49,212 nt of DNA from JADYZU01 sp964540965 (GTDB lineage Bacteria > Pseudomonadota > Alphaproteobacteria > Rhodobacterales > Rhodobacteraceae): the NCBI GenBank assembly GCA_964540965.1, contig CAZIOT010000023.1:1-49212 (forward strand), given 5' to 3'. Numbering within the stretch: the first letter of the stretch is position 1; every line of letters starts with the position of its first letter. Under the pieces are notes generated by a model that was not told the origin of the DNA, made no database searches, and saw only the letters and a list, made by a program, of their open reading frames with translations. Positions 1-6,516 of this stretch are shown piece after piece. Made by a program: the position numbers and the translations under genes.

Positions 1-37
1 CTTGAATCAGAACTCACGGCAACGGGGAATCCCCTAA

Positions 38-145
38 ATGAAGACGCCCTCTAGCCACAGAGGGTCGACGCGAGACTGGACCTACACCACGATCAACGCA
101 CGGATCGAGTCGGTCGAGACCGCCCGCAGCTACCGCAACGCCTGC
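38..145 (+). pseudogene. Fragment of an SRAP (YedK/HMCES-like) peptidase gene
   Basis: The plus-strand frame from ATG 38 contains the stretch WTYTTINARIESVETA followed by a SYR motif, which resembles the conserved INARxE core of SOS-response-associated peptidases (YedK/HMCES), proteins that crosslink to abasic sites in single-stranded DNA. The N-terminal MCGR catalytic cysteine segment and the whole C-terminal half are absent. Similarity stops at about 145, where the sequence runs into the tail of a phage capsid fragment on the other strand, so this is a remnant joined by recombination. The assignment rests on about 25 residues and is moderate. Confidence 0.45.
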
Positions 146-932
146 CGGCCGGTGCGGCATAGAGTTCCGCCACGCCGTAGCTGTGCTTGATCAGGTTCGG
201 CCGGGCGGTGTCCTGCGGCCGGGTGTCGGTTTCGCCGACCCATTGCGCGCCGCGGTTGCCGGTCGAATAGAGCCGCTCGTAGGTGTTGCCGCCGATGCCG
301 ACCACCTCGGCCAGCGCCCGCAGCGGCGACACATCGGCCAACATGTCGCGGATCGACAGGTCCACGGTCGGCAGGATGAAGTATGCGCCCTCGGGATCGC
401 TGGCGCTGGTTGCGGCCTTGATCTCGGTATCGTTGCCAGTGCGCACGAAGCTGGCCAGCGCCTTGCGCTCAGCCGCGTCATCGGGCTTGGCGGGCGTGGT
501 GGCGCCGCGGTTCACCTTGGCTTCCAGACCGTCGATCCGGGCGACCAGCGCCGCGGTGTCGGTCTTCGTTTCCAGATCGGCGACCTTCGCCGCCAGCGCG
601 GCAACGTCCGCGCCCTTGTCGCCTTCGGGCATGTCGCCCTCCTTGTGCTTGACAGAGAGAACCCGCGCCCGGTCGGACATGGGGTTGCGAACGACGCTGA
701 TTTCCACCAGCACCACTTCCTGAAGGACGCGAACGCCGTCCGCCTCCTTCGCCGTCTTCGTGGCGACATAGCCGATGGACAGGCCACCGGCCTTGCCGGC
801 CATCACATCGGCATAGGCCGCCGCACCGGCCGCGCTCGACAGGTCGAACCGGCCCTTGACCCGCAGGCCCATGTCGTCTTCGGTCACTTCTTCCCAGGCC
901 CCGATCACAGGGCCGGTGTGTTCGGCGAACAT
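93..932 (-). pseudogene. Truncated HK97-type prohead protease / major capsid protein fusion (phage remnant)
   Basis: The first ~95 residues look like the second half of an HK97 prohead protease (GAWEEVTEDDMGLRVKGRF, GLSIGY, VEISVVRNPM). A coiled-coil-like linker (~100-140, VAALAAKVADLETK) follows, then the N-terminal part of an HK97-fold major capsid protein (EGAYFILPTVDLSIRDM, GAQWVGETDTRPQ, ending ELYAAP at ~257). Fused protease-capsid proteins are known in tailed phages and use the linker as a scaffold (delta domain). The first half of the protease is missing, and homology ends near nt 162; the last ~22 residues of the open frame are junk from the neighbouring SRAP scrap. It is a doubly truncated prophage relic, probably not functional. 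Confidence 0.75.
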
Positions 933-961
933 GTTCGTGATGATCAGGAGGGAGTTTCTCC

Positions 962-1354
962 ATGGAGGCTACATTGGAGGTTCTCCCGGTTGGCGGCCGA
1001 GGCCGTCGGAACCGGAAGTGGCCAGATGAGGTGAAGGCGCGGGTCGTGGCGGAAACGCTGAAGCCTGAGGCATCGGTGAACGAGGTCGCGCGCCGGCACG
1101 GGGTGCCGGCGAACCATGTATAATCGTGGCGGACGCTGGCGCGGAAAGGACGGCTGGTGCTGCCCGCGCCGGAAGATCCCGTAGAGTTCGCGACGTTGAT
1201 GCTGGGCCCGGTCGAGGAGCCGCCCGCTTTCGTCGTGCGGCCTGTGGCGGACAGGGCCGAGATCGTCGTCGGTGCCGTGACCATCCGCCTGGAAGCCGGG
1301 GCCTCGGCAGATCGGATAGCATCGGTAGCCCGCGCGCTGACGGCTGGCACATGA
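962..1354 (+). pseudogene. tnpA: IS66-family tnpA (OrfA) interrupted by a nonsense codon
   Basis: Reading from ATG 962 gives an IS66 OrfA protein: a basic N-terminus, a helix-turn-helix (VNEVARRHGVPANHV), then SWRTLARKGRLVLP and a C-terminal region ending RALTAGT. A TAA at 1121-1123 lies in frame exactly where family members commonly have serine before SWR, so a single TCA-to-TAA change is the simplest explanation. The upstream AGGAGGGAG (about 946-954) would serve as ribosome binding site. The stop overlaps the next frame as ATGA, the usual IS66 tnpA-tnpB coupling. No left inverted repeat is visible before phage-derived sequence begins at 932, so the 5' end of the element is probably lost. 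Confidence 0.75.
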
Positions 1355-1830
1355 TCTTCCCGTCGAACCGGGTTCGGATCATGGTCGCGACGAAAGCGAT
1401 CGACTTCCGGAAGGGTCATGACGTGCTGGCCGCGCTGGTGGCCATAACCTCCCGCTGCGCATCATTCCCAACATGCTATGCCACCGAACTGAGCTCGAAC
1501 GCGATCCTTAAGTGGTGCGCCGAACACAAGATAGAATGGCATTACATCGCACCGGGCAAACCGATGCAGAATGGCTTCGTCGAAAGTTTCAACGGCCGGA
1601 TGCGGGACGAGTTTCTGAACGAGACCCTGTTCCGGAACCTGGCCCATGCCCGCGAGCTCATCGCCGACTGGGTCACCGGCTACAACACCGCGCGGCCTCA
1701 CTCGGCCCTCGGCTACGAGATCCCCGCAGGCTTTGCCCTGCACCTGACCACCGCAATCGACCGACCCGGCTCGCACGCGATGAAGGTTCCGCGCGCCGGG
1801 CGATTGCTAAACCCGCGCCGAAGGGCGTAA
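1351..1830 (+). pseudogene. In-frame chimera: IS66 TnpB start joined to IS3-type OrfB integrase end
   Basis: Residues 1-30 (MIFPSNRVRIMVATKAIDFRKG) are the start of IS66 TnpB. At about nt 1440 the sequence switches without losing frame to the C-terminal part of an IS3-family OrfB: TELSSNAILKWCAEHK, the IEWHYIAPGKPMQNGFVESFNG segment carrying the catalytic glutamate, then FLNETLF and YNTARPHSALGY. Near 1770 the expected C-terminus (RAIAKPAPKGV) is found in a different frame, so the IS3 part is itself frameshifted. The first two catalytic acidic residues of the integrase are absent. This is a deletion or recombination scar between two insertion sequences; it could be translated by coupling to tnpA but should not be active. 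Confidence 0.75.
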
Positions 1831-1881
1831 ACAACCTACCGGCTCCGGTGGTGGCTGGATGGAAGACCGTGGCAGGTCACC

Positions 1882-2073
1882 GTGAATGCTGCCGAGGCAC
1901 TTTCGCAAGTGATCCTCCAGTTCTGGGGTGCGCAGACGAACCGGGAAGCGCCGATGAGCGATACCCGAGGGATTGTCGAGCATCTGGCGAAGAAGCTTCT
2001 GATCGTCATGTCGGATGACGAGGGACGCTTCATCACGCCGAGGATGATCGACATTCAGACAAGAGATTCCTAA
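1882..2073 (+). CDS. Small hypothetical protein, possibly spurious
   Basis: A GTG-initiated 63-residue frame follows the IS remnant. Its protein has plausible composition, with an acidic amphipathic middle (IVEHLAKKLLIVMSDDEG) and no signal peptide, membrane helix or motif I recognise. It ends TAA and meets the end of the convergent AraC gene at 2070-2073. A possible alternative start is the internal ATG at codon 25 (nt 1954), which would leave 39 residues. The location in a mosaic region makes it equally likely to be the tail of another gene. No function is proposed. Confidence 0.25.
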   Translation: MNAAEALSQVILQFWGAQTNREAPMSDTRGIVEHLAKKLLIVMSDDEGRFITPRMIDIQTRDS

Positions 2074-3203
2074 ACCGCCCCCGCCCGGCGGGTGATAGGC
2101 GTGGCGGCCGGTTTCGGGCCCTGTCGATGGGGCGGATCCTCGAATGGCTTCTGCGTCCGGATCTGCCGGCGGAACCGGCTGGGGGGAATGGCGGACCAGC
2201 GCTGGAAGGCGTGCGAGAAGCTGGCGAGGTCATTGTACCCCAGCGTCCATGCGACATTCATCAATGGCACCTCCGTGAAAGCCAGCAGGTGGATCGCCTG
2301 CTTGCGCCGGCAATCCTCGGCCAGTCCGCGAAAGGTCACCCCGGCCTCGCCCAGCCGCCGCTGGAGCGTCCGCGACGTCATCCCGAGTTCGCGCGCGACA
2401 TCCTCGAGCGTCGCCGGGCTGCGCAGGTTGCGGGACAGGATCGACAGGACGGTTTCGCGCAGATGGTCGTCCGCCTGTTCGGTCTGCATCATCGAAGCGG
2501 CGCCTTCGACATGGACGCGATGCAGCACGGGATTGGCATTGCGCAGGGGAAGTTCGCTCATCCTGTCTTCCCACTGCAACACCATCCGGTCGGCATTCCA
2601 CCGCAGGGGCAGGTCGGGCAACTGGCCGGGATCGAATTCCTCGCGCTGGAAGGGCAGGCTTATGGTGCTGAAGGCAAACGCGTCGCCCACCATTTCAGGG
2701 TAGATCCGGCAGGCGCAGCCGCACGAGACGATCAGCGCAAGGTCGCGCAGGTCGGGAGGGACGGTCGAGGCGTCGAACTCTACCCCGATCAGCCGGTTGC
2801 TGAACAGGATCGGCTTGACGCGGATGCCGTGGTACCCGAACAGCGACGCATCGCCGCCAGTCAGCATGACCCGCAGGTTCGGCGCTGTCATCATCACCAG
2901 CGCATAGGGACCAAAGGCCGCGATGGAATAGTCCATCCCCATCCGGAACCACATCGTCGGCTTTCTGCCTGTCAGGGCAAGGAAGGCGCGCTGGAACGTG
3001 CGCTCCTGACCCCGGGACACGCGACGGTCAAGGTCGGCCTCGTTCGGATCAAGACCCGCGACCGCAAAAGCGGGCGTGGGATCAAGGCCTTGCAGCTCAA
3101 GCGTGTGCCGCATGATCCGGATACTGCTGTCCGGTAGTATCTGTTCAGGCGCGCGGGCGGCTTTCAAAGGGCGATCCCCCGGGACAATCGATTGTCGTCT
3201 CAA
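2070..3203 (-). CDS. AraC-family transcriptional regulator (arabinose-binding-type N domain)
   Basis: This 377-residue protein has the layout of the OruR/ArgR-type AraC subgroup: an N-terminal ligand or dimerisation domain (about 25-215) and a C-terminal pair of helix-turn-helix motifs (about 245-340; SPATLEDVARELGMTSRTLQRRL and the AF/NVAWTLGYNDLASFSHAFQRW stretch typical of AraC). It is divergent from the Tat-E1/cytochrome cluster starting at 3522, so it is the obvious candidate regulator of that cluster. The start is uncertain. The open frame begins with TTG at 3203, and the first internal ATG (codon 31, nt 3113) would remove the conserved SSIRIMRHTLELQGLDP segment, so the TTG or another non-ATG codon is more likely. 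The effector is unknown. Confidence 0.85.
   Translation of the reverse strand: MRRQSIVPGDRPLKAARAPEQILPDSSIRIMRHTLELQGLDPTPAFAVAGLDPNEADLDRRVSRGQERTFQRAFLALTGRKPTMWFRMGMDYSIAAFGPYALVMMTAPNLRVMLTGGDASLFGYHGIRVKPILFSNRLIGVEFDASTVPPDLRDLALIVSCGCACRIYPEMVGDAFAFSTISLPFQREEFDPGQLPDLPLRWNADRMVLQWEDRMSELPLRNANPVLHRVHVEGAASMMQTEQADDHLRETVLSILSRNLRSPATLEDVARELGMTSRTLQRRLGEAGVTFRGLAEDCRRKQAIHLLAFTEVPLMNVAWTLGYNDLASFSHAFQRWSAIPPSRFRRQIRTQKPFEDPPHRQGPKPAATPITRRAGAV
3183..3196. promoter_or_regulatory. 14-bp perfect palindrome at the AraC gene start
   Basis: GACAATCGATTGTC is a perfect palindrome lying in the first codons of the AraC gene. A further partial inverted repeat (TTGTC ... GACAA, 3193-3209) overlaps it. 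An autoregulatory operator is plausible, but AraC proteins usually bind direct repeats, so this could be the site of another regulator. Confidence 0.35.
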
Positions 3204-3521
3204 GACAAGTATTTGACATGTTCGATCATATCCATGGTTTCCCTTAGGTCATAGCATCAATTGCGGATAAAGGGGGGAGGACCCTGAATCCGGCAGGAGG
3301 CACTTCGCAAGATGATGAAACATCAGGGTTTTCGAACCTTTTGGTGAGGTCTTTCGGCGCCCCGGCGGGCGCAGGGCAAGTTTCCGGTTCTGGTGTGAAA
3401 CATAGTTTCGTGGCGTGTCGGCACATTCACCTGCCGCAGGCCATGACGCGAGCGAAGACTGAGGGGCGACGCGGAACACGTTCCGCGCGACGGGAATCCT
3501 TACGACTTCCAGGAGGAGAGT
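3204..3521. promoter_or_regulatory. Divergent intergenic region between AraC gene and Tat-E1 operon
   Basis: These 318 bases contain no gene. They should hold the promoters of both the AraC gene and the E1 operon. On the minus strand AAGGGAAAC precedes an 11-codon frame (MDMIEHVKYLS) whose TGA overlaps the TTG start of the AraC gene, a possible leader peptide. On the plus strand a 7+2+7 inverted repeat (GCGGAAC-AC-GTTCCGC, extendable by one pair) occupies 3470-3487, about 35 bases before the E1 alpha ATG, and AGGAGGAGAG at 3510-3519 is a strong ribosome binding site. I found no convincing -35/-10 pair for the E1 operon. Confidence 0.45.
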
Positions 3522-4727
3522 ATGAGCGAAGACATGTTGGAGATCGGCGCCGACCGCGAACCGATCGCGGACAAGGCACGGCCGCGGGTCAGCCGCAGGA
3601 ACTTTCTGCAGATCGCCGGAGCGGGTGCCGCAACGGCCGGCGCAATCATAAGTTCGGCCCGCGTGGCGATGGCCGGCAACGGCTGGACCGTGGGGCTGGA
3701 AGGTGTGCCCGACGAACGCGTGATGTGGATGTACCGCACCATGCTCAAGTCGCGCTGGTGGGAAGAAGAGATGAAGGAGGCGTTCCTTGCGGGGAATGAC
3801 GGCCTTTATGGCGCCTTCCACATCGCGATCGGGGAAGAGGCCTGTTCGACCGGCGTGATGGCGGCCCTGAACGAGGATGACTACATCGCCTCGAACCACC
3901 GCGGGCACAGCCACCTGATCGCCAAGGGCGGCGATCTGGCCAAGATGTCGGCCGAGCTGTTCTTCAAGGAAACCGGCTACAACCGGGGCTTTGGCGGCTC
4001 GATGCACATCACCGATGTGTCCAAGGGCATCCTCGGCATGAACGGCATCATCGGGGCGCAATACCTGTTCGCCTCGGGTGCCGCCTATTCGGCCAAGGTG
4101 CGCGGGTCGGGGCAGGTGGCGGTTGCCTTCGGCGGTGACGGGTCGGTCAACAACGGCTGGTACTATTCCGGCCTTCGCAACGCCGCCCTGTACAAGCTGC
4201 CGATGATCGCGGTGGTCGAAAACAACGGCTACCAGATGTCGATGCCGCAACAGCGGACCAACAACCTCATCAACCTGCACGAATTCGGTGCGGGGCTGAA
4301 CATCGCGCACGAGGCGGTGAACGGCATGGATGTGATGGCGGTCTATGCGGTGGCCAAGCGGGCGGTTGAACGGGCGCGGACCGAAAGCCTTCCGACCCTG
4401 ATCGAATGCAAGACCTACCGCTACTATGACCATGCCGGCCTTGCCGGAGCCCGCGCGGGCGAACTGGGGGCCTTCGGCCTGCCCTACCGGGCGGATGCCG
4501 AGGTGCGCGCCTGGATCGCCGAGGATCCGATCCCCAAGCTGCGGCGCCAGATGGTTGCCAACGCGCTCATCACCGAGGCGCAGGCCGACGAAATCGAGGC
4601 CGAGGTGCGGCAAGAGGTGCTCGCTTCCCTCGAATTCGCCCGCTCGTCGCCGGCACCCACCCCCGAGGCGGGCCTGGAACATGTCTTTGCCGGCATGTCC
4701 GTTTCCCCGTCGCAATTCATCAGCTGA
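3522..4727 (+). CDS. Tat-exported ThDP-dependent 2-oxoacid dehydrogenase E1 alpha subunit
   Basis: This 401-residue protein belongs to the pyruvate/acetoin/branched-chain dehydrogenase E1 alpha family, which decarboxylates 2-oxoacids on thiamine diphosphate. Family signatures are clear: SNHRGHS (~124-130), GGSMH (158-162), GMNGIIGAQ (~172-180), and the ThDP/Mg motif GDG (205-207) ... ENN (233-235). Unusually for a normally cytoplasmic enzyme, residues 20-51 form a textbook twin-arginine signal: RVSRRNFLQ, a hydrophobic AGAGAATAGAIISS core, and an AMA cleavage site near 51. The motif context is also atypical: the residues usually E and N in the helix after GDG are S and R (YYSGLRNAA), and the usual GHSxSDP loop reads YRYYDHAGLAG. 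A strong AGGAGGAG fixes the start. The substrate is unknown, and no E2 or E3 gene follows. Confidence 0.9.
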   Translation: MSEDMLEIGADREPIADKARPRVSRRNFLQIAGAGAATAGAIISSARVAMAGNGWTVGLEGVPDERVMWMYRTMLKSRWWEEEMKEAFLAGNDGLYGAFHIAIGEEACSTGVMAALNEDDYIASNHRGHSHLIAKGGDLAKMSAELFFKETGYNRGFGGSMHITDVSKGILGMNGIIGAQYLFASGAAYSAKVRGSGQVAVAFGGDGSVNNGWYYSGLRNAALYKLPMIAVVENNGYQMSMPQQRTNNLINLHEFGAGLNIAHEAVNGMDVMAVYAVAKRAVERARTESLPTLIECKTYRYYDHAGLAGARAGELGAFGLPYRADAEVRAWIAEDPIPKLRRQMVANALITEAQADEIEAEVRQEVLASLEFARSSPAPTPEAGLEHVFAGMSVSPSQFIS

Positions 4728-4748
4728 GCGCAGAGGGAGGACAGATAA

Positions 4749-5726
4749 ATGGTCAACAAGCCCAGCAACTTTGCAATGCTCGAAGCGCTTCAGGCGGCGA
4801 TGCGCGAAGACCCGCACATGACGATGCTGTACGAATACCAGCGGCCGGTTGCCGCCGGCCCCTTGGGCAATGTCATCGACCTTTACGAGGAATTCGGTGA
4901 CCTGCGCATCCCCGACTGGGGGCCGATCGACGAGGAATGGCATGTGGGCGGCGCCGCCGGCATTGCCATGACCGGCGTCAAGGCGATTGCGCGGGTCCCG
5001 TCGATGTGCACGACCCGCTGCTTTGAACTGGTGTTCAACCAGGTCGGAAAGCTGCGGCACATGACCGGCGGGCAGGTGAACATGCCGCTGGTGATCTGGC
5101 AGGACGCAGCGGGGCGCTGGCCTGGCGGCGCCGGCCAGCACGCCGATGCGGGGCAGGAGGCGCTTTATGCCTCGATCCCGGGCATCAAGGTGGTGGTTCC
5201 GTCAAACCCCTATGATGCCAAGGGGTTGCTCAAGGCCGCGCTGGATGATGGCGACCCGGTCATCATCTTCCACTATCCCGCGATCGACGGCAATCCGACC
5301 GACGTGCCGGACGAGGCCTATACCGTTCCCATCGGCGAGGCCGCGATCCGGCAAGAGGGCACCGACCTTACGCTGGTGGGGTACGGCCCGGCGGCGGTCG
5401 AGATCCAGCGTGCCCTTCCGGGCCTTGTCGAGGCCGGGATCAGCGCCGAGGTGATCGACCCCCGCACGATCAAGCCGATGCCCATCGACGCGATCATCGC
5501 ATCGGTGCGCAAGACGCAGCGGCTTCTGGTCGTCGACCACGGGCATGAAACGCTGGGCACCGCGGCCGAGATCATTGCCCGCGTCGCCATTGCCGTGCCG
5601 GGAGCGCGCTTTGCGCGGTCGACCTTCCCCGATGCGCCGCCGCCGGGCGCCCGCGAGATGATCTCGTGGATGACCCCGGATGCGCCCAAGATCGTCGAGG
5701 CCGCCCGCGTGATGGTTGCTGCCTGA
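4749..5726 (+). CDS. 2-oxoacid dehydrogenase E1 beta subunit (transketolase-type)
   Basis: The 325-residue partner of the preceding alpha subunit, 21 bases downstream with GAGGGAGGAC as ribosome binding site. It has the pyrimidine-binding transketolase domain (~1-180), with the acidic pair at 62-63 where the family has the ThDP-activating glutamate, GGQVNMPLVIW (~107-117), GQHAD with the conserved His131, and PGIKVVVPSNPYDAKGLLKAAL. A C-terminal transketolase domain follows (~190-325; LTLVGYG, DPRTIKP, VDHGHETLG). It carries no export signal of its own. If the alpha subunit is exported by the Tat pathway, beta would have to travel as a folded complex with it, as known for hydrogenase subunits. 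That step is inference. Confidence 0.9.
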   Translation: MVNKPSNFAMLEALQAAMREDPHMTMLYEYQRPVAAGPLGNVIDLYEEFGDLRIPDWGPIDEEWHVGGAAGIAMTGVKAIARVPSMCTTRCFELVFNQVGKLRHMTGGQVNMPLVIWQDAAGRWPGGAGQHADAGQEALYASIPGIKVVVPSNPYDAKGLLKAALDDGDPVIIFHYPAIDGNPTDVPDEAYTVPIGEAAIRQEGTDLTLVGYGPAAVEIQRALPGLVEAGISAEVIDPRTIKPMPIDAIIASVRKTQRLLVVDHGHETLGTAAEIIARVAIAVPGARFARSTFPDAPPPGAREMISWMTPDAPKIVEAARVMVAA

Positions 5727-5745
5727 GCAACGCCGACCCAAAGCA

Positions 5746-5774
5746 GCGGACGCGCGGCCTTGCCGCGCGTCCGC
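5746..5774 (+). terminator. Strong intercistronic hairpin after E1 beta
   Basis: A perfect 13-bp GC stem (GCGGACGCGCGGC, loop CTT, and its complement) sits 19 bases after the E1 beta stop. No T-run follows, so it is more likely a partial terminator or an mRNA-stabilising element that sets different levels for the E1 subunits and the downstream cytochrome genes. Confidence 0.5.
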
Positions 5775-5827
5775 GTCCCGCGCCGGCACAGCGGCCGGTG
5801 CCAGACCAAAGCCAAAGGGTGATATCC

Positions 5828-6130
5828 ATGCCTAACCTGACAGCCGATCCGTCGCACGGGACCTGTCCCGATTGCGGGAACGCCATGCGCAACAGCATCT
5901 GCCAATTGCCGATGTGGCTGGGTGCAGAACTGAACCTGATCGAGAATGTTCCCGTCAGCGTCTGTGATTCCTGCAATTCGCAGTACTTTGCCCCCGATGT
6001 CGAGGCGGCGATCCGGGCCCTGGTCGCGACGGGCTTTCCCGACCGTCTGGCTCTTCGCCAGGTCGTGGTGCCGGTCTTTGCACTCGACAGCTTTCTTGCC
6101 GCGGCCCATCGCAAGGTAGCGGCGGAATGA
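5828..6130 (+). CDS. Small zinc-ribbon protein (YgiT-type CxxC...CxxC)
   Basis: A 100-residue protein without a signal peptide. CPDCG (13-17) and CDSC (46-49) form a two-knuckle zinc ribbon like that in YgiT/MqsA-type small proteins, followed by a short helical C-terminus (~53-100). The MqsA-type helix-turn-helix DNA-binding domain is missing. The ATG at 5828 is preceded by AAGGGTGAT. Its TGA overlaps the start of the next gene (ATGA), implying translational coupling to the first cytochrome. No toxin gene is adjacent. In this context a cytoplasmic assembly or chaperone role for the exported complex is possible, but nothing in the sequence proves it. Confidence 0.75.
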   Translation: MPNLTADPSHGTCPDCGNAMRNSICQLPMWLGAELNLIENVPVSVCDSCNSQYFAPDVEAAIRALVATGFPDRLALRQVVVPVFALDSFLAAAHRKVAAE

Positions 6131-6516
6131 GGTACGGCGTTCTTGTTGCCGCCATGCTCGCCCTTCCCTTTGGCGGGATTCCGGCCGTGGCGCAGGATCT
6201 GGACATCGAGGCCGTGTTCAACTGTTCGCCCGACGGCCCGATAGGCGACCAGACCCCCGAGCAATGCCTGATGGCCCGCGGGATTCTGCTGAACAACTGC
6301 ACCTCGTGCCACAGCTTCGTGCCGATCGTGAAGGCGCAGAAGAACGAGGCGGCCTGGACCTCGCTACTGACGGCGCACCGGGAAAGGGTGCTGCATGTCA
6401 GCGACGCGGATTTCCAGCTTCTCGAGGATTTCCTGCGCTCGCATTACAACGAGACCGAGCCGGTACCCCAACTCCCCCCCGCGCTCGAGGCGCTCAGCAC
6501 GAACCAGCCGGCATGA
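6127..6516 (+). CDS. Small periplasmic monoheme c-type cytochrome (first of a pair)
   Basis: A 129-residue protein with a Sec signal peptide (MRYGVLVAAMLALPFGGIPAVAQ, cleavage near 23) and one heme-binding CTSCH (58-62). The region after the heme follows the class I pattern (AAW77, a short helix, SDADFQLLEDFL), but the position seven residues after the tryptophan, where such cytochromes usually have the methionine ligand, is His84; no Met follows the heme motif at all. Two further cysteines (Cys33, Cys47) could form a disulfide. The start overlaps the preceding stop. It is paralogous to the next gene. The likely role is as electron carrier for the upstream E1 enzyme; the partner is inferred from position. 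Confidence 0.85.
   Translation: MRYGVLVAAMLALPFGGIPAVAQDLDIEAVFNCSPDGPIGDQTPEQCLMARGILLNNCTSCHSFVPIVKAQKNEAAWTSLLTAHRERVLHVSDADFQLLEDFLRSHYNETEPVPQLPPALEALSTNQPA

Larger units (their letters stand above)
962..1860 (+). mobile_element. Mosaic of decayed IS66 and IS3-type insertion sequences
   Basis: IS66 genes occupy 962 to about 1440 and IS3-type transposase sequence about 1480 to 1860. Neither element is complete and I could not identify terminal inverted repeats or a target-site duplication. The phage capsid relic lies immediately to the left and unrelated chromosomal sequence begins to the right at about 1880, so both outer boundaries are approximate. Confidence 0.6.

Noticed and set aside
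3432..3448. Possible sigma-54 promoter (GGCAC...TGC) before the Tat-E1 operon
   Set aside because: The GG and GC elements are one base too far apart for a -24/-12 promoter and flanking consensus bases are missing.
5828..6130. MqsA-type antitoxin
   Set aside because: The zinc-ribbon matches, but the C-terminal helix-turn-helix is absent and no MqsR-like toxin gene adjoins it.
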